From assembly GCF_000708715.2 (NCBI RefSeq), contig NZ_JENB01000043.1:1-44454 (forward strand): a DNA stretch of 44,454 nt, given 5' to 3'. Below the pieces are notes generated by a model. That model saw nothing but the letters and a program-made list of their open reading frames with translations, was not told the origin of the DNA and ran no database searches. This DNA comes from Pseudomonas putida W15Oct28 (GTDB taxonomy: Bacteria; Pseudomonadota; Gammaproteobacteria; Pseudomonadales; Pseudomonadaceae). This document shows, in pieces, positions 40,091 through 44,454 of this stretch. Position numbers and translations under genes: made by a program. Each line of letters starts with the position of its first letter. Within the stretch, counting starts at the first letter, position 1.

Positions 40091-41800
40091 ATGACCCAGC
40101 ACTGGCCTGCCGGCGAGATCGCCCGGATGATCCTCGATGGCTTTGACGACTACCGCGAGCATTTCCGCCGCATCACCCTGGGTGCCCGCGAACGCTTCGA
40201 ACAGGCGCGCTGGCAAGATAGCCAGCGGGCAGCCGCCGCTCGGATCAACCTGTACGAACAGAAAGTCGGCGAGGTCAACGGCTGGCTGCGTGATGCGTTC
40301 GATGACGAGGTGCTGCTGGCGGTCGAGCAGTGGCCTTTGGTGAAAAGTGCCTATATACGGCTGATCGACCCGCGGCTGGACGATGAACTGTCGGAGACCT
40401 GGTACAACTCGTTGTTCTGCAGCCTGTTCAGCCATGACCAGATCAGCGACGGCTGCATGTTCATCCACACCACCCGGCCGTCGATCCGCAGCCGCCAGCG
40501 CGCTGCACAAACCTCTACCTATCGCCCCGATGGCAACCTCAAGGGCCTGTTGCGGGCGATCCTCGCCAACTACGCATTCGCCTATGGCGACCTTGAAAGC
40601 GACGTGTCACGCCTTGAGGAGCAACTGCGCGAGTGCCTGCCCGACTGGGTGTGCAAAGACCCGACGCTGGCGGTGGAGCTGTTTTCGCCGGTGCTGTACC
40701 GCAACAAGGGCGCCTACCTGGTCGGCCGGCTGTACAACAGCGATGAGCAGTGGCCGCTGGTGATCCCGCTGCTGCACCGTGAAGGGCACGGTATCGAGGC
40801 CGACGCGCTGATTACCGACGAAGCCGAGGTGTCGATCATTTTTTCCTTCACCCGCTCCTATTTCATGGTCGATGTGCCGGTGCCGGCAGAGTTCGTCAAC
40901 TTCCTCAAGCGCATCCTGCCGGGCAAGCACATTGCCGAGCTGTACACCTCCATCGGTTTCTACAAGCACGGCAAGTCGGAATTTTACCGGGCGCTGATCA
41001 ACCACCTGGCCGGCAGCGACGACCGCTTCGTCATGGCACCCGGGGTGCGCGGCATGGTCATGAGCGTGTTCACCCTGCCGGGCTTCAACACCGTGTTCAA
41101 GATCATCAAGGACCGTTTCTCGCCGTCAAAGACCGTGGACCGCGCCACGGTGATCGACAAGTACCGGCTGGTGAAAAGCGTCGACCGCGTCGGGCGCCTG
41201 GCCGATACCCAGGAATTTGCCGATTTTCGCTTCCCGCGTGGCAAGTTCGAGCCGGAGTGCCTGGCCGAACTGCTGGAGGTGGCGCCGTCGACGGTGGCAC
41301 TGGAGGGTGACACGGTACTGATCCGCCACTGCTGGACCGAGCGGCGCATGACGCCGTTGAACCTGTACCTGGAGCATGCCAGCGAAGGCCAGGTGCTGGA
41401 GGCGCTGGAGGATTACGGCCTGGCCATCAAGCAGCTGGCGGCGGCGAACATTTTCCCCGGCGACATGCTGCTGAAGAACTTCGGCGTTACTCGCCATGGT
41501 CGGGTGGTGTTCTACGACTATGACGAGATCAGCTTCCTGACCGAAGTGAACTTCCGCCATATTCCGCCACCGCGTTACCCCGAAGACGAGATGTCGGGCG
41601 AGCCGTGGTACTCGATCGGGCCACATGACGTGTTCCCCGAAGAGTTTCCGCCGTTCCTGTTTGCCGATATGGGCCAGCGGCGTTTGTTCAGCCGCTTGCA
41701 TGGGGAGTTGTACGACGCGGATTACTGGAAGGGGCTGCAGGCAGCGATTCGCGAGGGAAAGGTGATTGATGTGTTTCCGTATCGGCGCAAGGCCCGGTAA
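40091..41800 (+). CDS. aceK: Isocitrate dehydrogenase kinase/phosphatase
   Basis: 569 residues from ATG 40091 (GAGGT about ten bases upstream); upstream read-through is REP sequence. Full-length AceK. The regulatory N-terminal half includes the FDDYREHFRRITLGARERFE opening and DGCMFIHTTRPSIRSR region. The ATP loop APGVRGMVMSVFTLPGFN, followed by VFKIIKDRF, is the AceK-specific kinase motif. VFYDYDEISFLTEVNFR is the catalytic/metal segment. It phosphorylates and dephosphorylates isocitrate dehydrogenase to partition carbon toward the glyoxylate shunt. Here it is not in an aceBA operon, as usual in pseudomonads. Confidence 0.95.
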   Translation: MTQHWPAGEIARMILDGFDDYREHFRRITLGARERFEQARWQDSQRAAAARINLYEQKVGEVNGWLRDAFDDEVLLAVEQWPLVKSAYIRLIDPRLDDELSETWYNSLFCSLFSHDQISDGCMFIHTTRPSIRSRQRAAQTSTYRPDGNLKGLLRAILANYAFAYGDLESDVSRLEEQLRECLPDWVCKDPTLAVELFSPVLYRNKGAYLVGRLYNSDEQWPLVIPLLHREGHGIEADALITDEAEVSIIFSFTRSYFMVDVPVPAEFVNFLKRILPGKHIAELYTSIGFYKHGKSEFYRALINHLAGSDDRFVMAPGVRGMVMSVFTLPGFNTVFKIIKDRFSPSKTVDRATVIDKYRLVKSVDRVGRLADTQEFADFRFPRGKFEPECLAELLEVAPSTVALEGDTVLIRHCWTERRMTPLNLYLEHASEGQVLEALEDYGLAIKQLAAANIFPGDMLLKNFGVTRHGRVVFYDYDEISFLTEVNFRHIPPPRYPEDEMSGEPWYSIGPHDVFPEEFPPFLFADMGQRRLFSRLHGELYDADYWKGLQAAIREGKVIDVFPYRRKAR

Positions 41801-41810
41801 ATGCTTGGCT

Positions 41811-41919
41811 TGTCCTGGCCCTATCGCCGGCAAGCCAGCTCCCACAGGATTATCACAGGGCTGAGCTTTCTCGGGTACCTGTGGGAGCTGGCTTGCCGGC
41901 GATAGGGCCAGGACAGGCA
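41811..41919. repeat. REP pair, CTATCGCCGGCAAGCCAGC class, perfect outer arms
   Basis: TGTCCTGGCCCTATCGCCGG (from 41811) matches the reverse complement of the arm ending at 41917 exactly. Same class as 6948-7050. Lies between convergent aceK and the lipoprotein gene. Confidence 0.88.
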
Positions 41920-41929
41920 ACCAGTGACT

Positions 41930-42790
41930 TCAACCCTTCAAACACTTCAACTCACTGAAGTCGGTGCGCACCTTGCCCAGTTTTTCTTGCAAAAACCGCC
42001 GCTGTTGCGGGGTGCTCTGCTGCACCAGGTCCACCAGCAAACTACGCGCCTGTTGTTCGGTATTTTGAAACGCCGAGCGGTATTCAGGCGTCCACAAACT
42101 TTCCTTGCGCTGCAACAGTGTCGCCAGGCGTGGTTCGAAGCTGGCGTCTTTGCGCTGGTTCATCGCCAGCATCAATTGCTGCTGCCAGTGGGCACGGTTG
42201 GTAATCCATTCGCGGTTCTGGTCGCCCAGCGCCTGCGACCAGGCCTGCACCCGCTGCTTCTGCTCCGCTGTCAGCTCGCCCAGCCAGGGCGTCAGGCGTT
42301 TTTCCATGCGCTCGGTACGGCGGGCGATCTGTTTGGGCAGCGGCGTATCCACATACTGCTTCTGCCGTTCGCTGATGTCCTCGCGAAAGGCGTCGCGCAT
42401 TTCCGCCACCTGCCTGTCGCTCATGCCGCGCAACAGCTCGGTGGCCGACGGGGTGATTTCCTCCGCCACCCGGCCAATCGCCTCACGGGCCTCGCGGGTG
42501 CGTTGCTGCAGGGCCTGGTCGGTCACCTGGCCATCGGCGACCATGGCGCGTACCCGGTCCAGCCAGTCGAGGTAGCCGGGCAGCTGGGTCTTGCAATGCC
42601 AGGCCAGGTGCTCGCGCAAGCGGTCGTCGAGCAAGGCCTTCTGCTCGCTGTTCATGTCCAGGTAATCGCCCAGCGACCACGGCACCAGGCGGTCGAGGTT
42701 GCGGTAGGCCAGGTCGATACGGCTGCAGGCGGCCAAAGCCAGGGCGAAGCCGATGGCGATGAGCAGGGCTTTGGACAGGCGGAGAGGCAT
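41930..42790 (-). CDS. DUF6279-like lipoprotein
   Basis: 286 residues from ATG 42790 (AAGGAA upstream). Signal LLIAIGFALALAAC with lipobox A-L-A-A-C, lipidated Cys22, followed by SRIDLAYRNLDRLVPWSLGDYL, typical of the DUF6279 family. The rest is an all-alpha, strongly charged domain, rich in Glu/Arg/Gln, with helical repeats such as EQKALLDDRLREHLAWH and ERQKQYVDTP. Cell-envelope location; function unknown. Confidence 0.8.
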   Translation of the reverse strand: MPLRLSKALLIAIGFALALAACSRIDLAYRNLDRLVPWSLGDYLDMNSEQKALLDDRLREHLAWHCKTQLPGYLDWLDRVRAMVADGQVTDQALQQRTREAREAIGRVAEEITPSATELLRGMSDRQVAEMRDAFREDISERQKQYVDTPLPKQIARRTERMEKRLTPWLGELTAEQKQRVQAWSQALGDQNREWITNRAHWQQQLMLAMNQRKDASFEPRLATLLQRKESLWTPEYRSAFQNTEQQARSLLVDLVQQSTPQQRRFLQEKLGKVRTDFSELKCLKG

Positions 42791-42920
42791 GTGCTGTTCC
42801 TTGCAATGGCTGGCCACACGGTAGACGCAAGGGGCTGCTGACGGTTCCACTGCATCAGCGGTCGGGCGGCCCGCTGGCTTCAGGTGTAGAATAGCCGCCT
42901 TGTCTGGAGGAACATCGGAA

Positions 42921-43757
42921 ATGGCTCTGCTTGGGCGTTACAACAGTTTGCAAATCGTGAAGCACGTGGACTTCGGTCTGTACCTGGACGGCGGCGCCGA
43001 TGGCGAGATCCTGCTGCCGGGGCGCTACATCCCGAAAAACGCCGAAACCGAGGTGGATGACTGGCTGAACGTGTTCATCTACCTGGACAGCGAAGACCAG
43101 CTGATCGCCACCACCGAGAAGCCCAAGGTGCAGGTGGGTGAGTTCGCCAGCCTCAAGGTCAAGGACATCAACGGTGCCGGTATCTTCCTGGACTGGGGCC
43201 TGCCCAAGGACTTGCTGATGCCGTACTCGGAAGAGGCGCGGCAGCTGAAGATCGGCGATTACTGCGTGGTGCACGTCTACCTCGACAAGCGCACCCGCCG
43301 CATCACCGCCACGTCACGCCTGGACCGTTACCTTGACGTCACCCCGGCCGACTACAAAGTCGGGCAACCGGTCGAGCTGCTGGTGGCCGGCGAAACGCCG
43401 ATGGGCTTCAAGGCCATCATCAACAACCGCCACTGGGGCCTGATCCACAAGAACGAGGTGTTCAAGTTCCTGCGTTCGGGCATGCACGAGAAGGGCTTCA
43501 TCAAGGAAGTGCGCCACGACGGCAAGATCGCCCTGAGCCTGCAACCGGTAGGTGCGGCCCTGGCCGACAGCCTGCAAGAGCAGATCATGGCGCGCCTGGA
43601 GGCTGAAGGTGGGGTGTTGGGCGTGTGCGACAAGAGCGACCCGGCGCTGATCAGCAAGCTGTTCAACGTCAGCAAGGGCAACTTCAAGAAGGCCATCGGC
43701 GCGTTGTTCAAGCAGGGCCTGATCGTCATCCATGACGATCGTATCGAGAAGGCCTGA
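42921..43757 (+). CDS. CvfB-family S1-like RNA-binding protein
   Basis: 278 residues from ATG 42921 with GGAGG about ten bases upstream; an earlier TTG is unlikely. Successive S1-like OB-fold modules: VKHVDFGLYLDGGADGEILL, then VKDINGAGIFLDWGLPKDLL and a third one (AIINNRHWGLIHKNEV), ending in a winged-helix domain (LFNVSKGNFKKAIGALFKQG). This layout is CvfB. S. aureus CvfB affects virulence gene expression and binds RNA; the role in Pseudomonas is unclear. Stop is 5 bases from the convergent neighbour. Confidence 0.87.
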   Translation: MALLGRYNSLQIVKHVDFGLYLDGGADGEILLPGRYIPKNAETEVDDWLNVFIYLDSEDQLIATTEKPKVQVGEFASLKVKDINGAGIFLDWGLPKDLLMPYSEEARQLKIGDYCVVHVYLDKRTRRITATSRLDRYLDVTPADYKVGQPVELLVAGETPMGFKAIINNRHWGLIHKNEVFKFLRSGMHEKGFIKEVRHDGKIALSLQPVGAALADSLQEQIMARLEAEGGVLGVCDKSDPALISKLFNVSKGNFKKAIGALFKQGLIVIHDDRIEKA

Positions 43758-43762
43758 CCGCC

Positions 43763-44143
43763 TTACGCCTGTACGAAGTTGCGGAAGTCCAGCTGCTCGC
43801 CACCCGGACGGGTGTCGCGCAGCAGCGAGTCGCGGTCGGCGCTGAGGGCCAGGCTGATGGTGGAGCGGCGCTTGCCGGGCTTGCGCACTTCCATCTGCTC
43901 CAGGTGAGCCTTGAGGAAGTTGGTGGGCACCTTCAGGTGCTGCAGCTCATCGCTTTCTGGCGTGTGCAGCAGCAGGTTGACCCAGTCGGCCTGGCCCTTG
44001 CCCAGCAGCTTCACGGGCACTTCGAACCACCACAGGTTGCGGTTGTTGTCCAGGATGGCGAACAGCGTGTTGCTGCTGTTCAGCACCGGCTTGGCCAGTG
44101 CTTCGTTGCGCCGGGCGATGGCGGCGGGTTTGTCGAGTTTCAT
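43763..44143 (-). CDS. Conserved small hypothetical protein
   Basis: 126 residues, no signal peptide or transmembrane helix. The N-terminal FAILDNNRNLWWFEVPVKLL and the C-terminal GGEQLDFRNFVQA look like conserved blocks, but I cannot name a family. Charged middle (EQMEVRKPGKRRSTISLAL). Convergent with cvfB. Upstream (44144-44225) is a short gap that must hold its promoter. Confidence 0.65.
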   Translation of the reverse strand: MKLDKPAAIARRNEALAKPVLNSSNTLFAILDNNRNLWWFEVPVKLLGKGQADWVNLLLHTPESDELQHLKVPTNFLKAHLEQMEVRKPGKRRSTISLALSADRDSLLRDTRPGGEQLDFRNFVQA

Positions 44144-44225
44144 GCAGGTTCCTGCGGGTTGACGCTATGAAGGCCTGCATTGTGAGGGGTGGCACCGGGC
44201 GGGGCAAGGTTTGTAACTTGCGTAG

Positions 44226-44318
44226 CCTGTGCCGGCCTCTTCGCGGGCTTGCCCGCTCCCACAGGTTTACCACAGGTTTGTAAACCGTGCGGTCCCTGTG
44301 GGAGCGGGCAAGCCCGCG
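44226..44318. repeat. REP pair whose second unit is cut by the IS
   Basis: First unit CTTCGCGGGCTTGCCCGCTCCC near 44239-44260 (core CGCGGGCTTGCCCGCTCCC), second unit CCTGTGGGAGCGGGCAAGCC to 44313 then CCGCG (44314-44318), where the normal AAGAGGCC... is replaced by the IS. Confidence 0.85.
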
Positions 44319-44454
44319 GTACAAACCGGAGACATCGTTTACATTCCAAACCGGGGACATGGTTTACAGGCTAATACGCATGATCAGGAGGTATCTGATC
44401 ATGCCCTGGAATCAAGAGTCCCCCATGGATCAACGAGTCAGATTGATCGGCGAA
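44319..44454 (+). mobile_element. 5' end of an IS481-like insertion sequence (partial, runs off the right edge)
   Basis: 44325-44368 is the inverted counterpart of 82-125. Within it CCGGAGACATCGTTTACA and CCGGGGACATGGTTTACA are near-direct 18-base repeats. The transposase start at 44401 follows. Same orientation as the left fragment. The exact IS boundary (GTACAAACC against TGTACGACC on the other side) is uncertain by a few bases. Confidence 0.72.
44401..44454 (+). CDS. IS481-family transposase, N-terminal fragment
   Basis: ATG 44401 is preceded by CAGGAGGTATCTGATC with GGAGG about nine bases upstream. The 18 visible residues read MPWNQESPMDQRVRLIGE, which is the IS481-type opening M-P-W-x5-M-[DE]-x-R. 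The rest lies beyond the window. Presumably a full copy of the same element whose 3' end is at 1-131. Confidence 0.72.
   Translation, partial: MPWNQESPMDQRVRLIGE

Overview
The window is GC-rich bacterial chromosome, almost certainly from the Pseudomonas putida group. The evidence is the gene content (lpxO, aceK, cysK, pxpABC, ptrB, MoxR/vWA pair), the dense P. putida-type REP palindromes between genes, and short Shine-Dalgarno-led genes packed on both strands. No rRNA, tRNA, CRISPR array or replication origin was seen. Both ends lie inside an IS481-like insertion sequence: the 3' end of one copy on the left (1-131) and the 5' end of one on the right (44319-44454), in the same orientation. Each interrupts a REP palindrome at the same CCGCG site.

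Layout. 163-501: small DUF2892 membrane protein. 725-6883: a five-gene catabolic locus (GntR/FadR-type regulator with a palindromic operator, FAD-dependent amine oxidase-like enzyme, MFS transporter, DapA-family lyase/deaminase, aldehyde dehydrogenase). 7068-12572: housekeeping and conserved genes (TrmH-family methyltransferase, YajD HNH protein, proline-rich secreted protein, oligopeptidase B, membrane protein, YafJ-like amidotransferase, DUF2937). 12676-13728: an AT-richer orphan RHS gene next to the surviving 3' tail of an MFS transporter gene. 13738-16114: pxpABC 5-oxoprolinase operon. 16229-21777: vWA/MoxR pair, DUF748, cysK, lpxO. 21892-23110: an EamA exporter behind a ~300-nt leader that contains a 53-codon ORF and mutually exclusive hairpins. 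23114-24906: DUF4265 protein and an outer-membrane porin-like protein.

25101-38658 is the largest unit: 14 minus-strand genes with gaps of 31 bases or less and several 4-8 base overlaps, read as one ~13.5-kb operon. In transcription order it encodes an NMT1/SsuABC-type ABC importer, an SDR-cupin fusion, an alpha/beta hydrolase, an IclR regulator, an atypical SDR, a ThDP-dependent decarboxylase/lyase, an aspartate dehydrogenase-family enzyme, an aldehyde dehydrogenase, an extradiol (VOC) dioxygenase, a small HTH-like protein, a Rieske oxygenase and its FMN/2Fe-2S reductase. This looks like uptake and ring-cleavage of an aromatic or N-heteroaromatic compound; the substrate cannot be read from sequence. 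From memory, part of the gene order resembles P. aeruginosa PAO1 around PA3504-PA3514. The right side (38961-44143) returns to conserved genes: EamA transporter, aceK, a DUF6279-like lipoprotein, a CvfB-family S1 protein and a small conserved protein.

The most interesting items are the leader upstream of the EamA exporter (attenuator-like, with two PPP motifs and a Val run), the 14-gene aromatic operon with its SDR-cupin fusion and an SDR lacking the catalytic Tyr/Lys, the orphan RHS protein with a 12-step GX3 repeat beside a truncated transporter, and the REP-targeting IS ends that bound the window.
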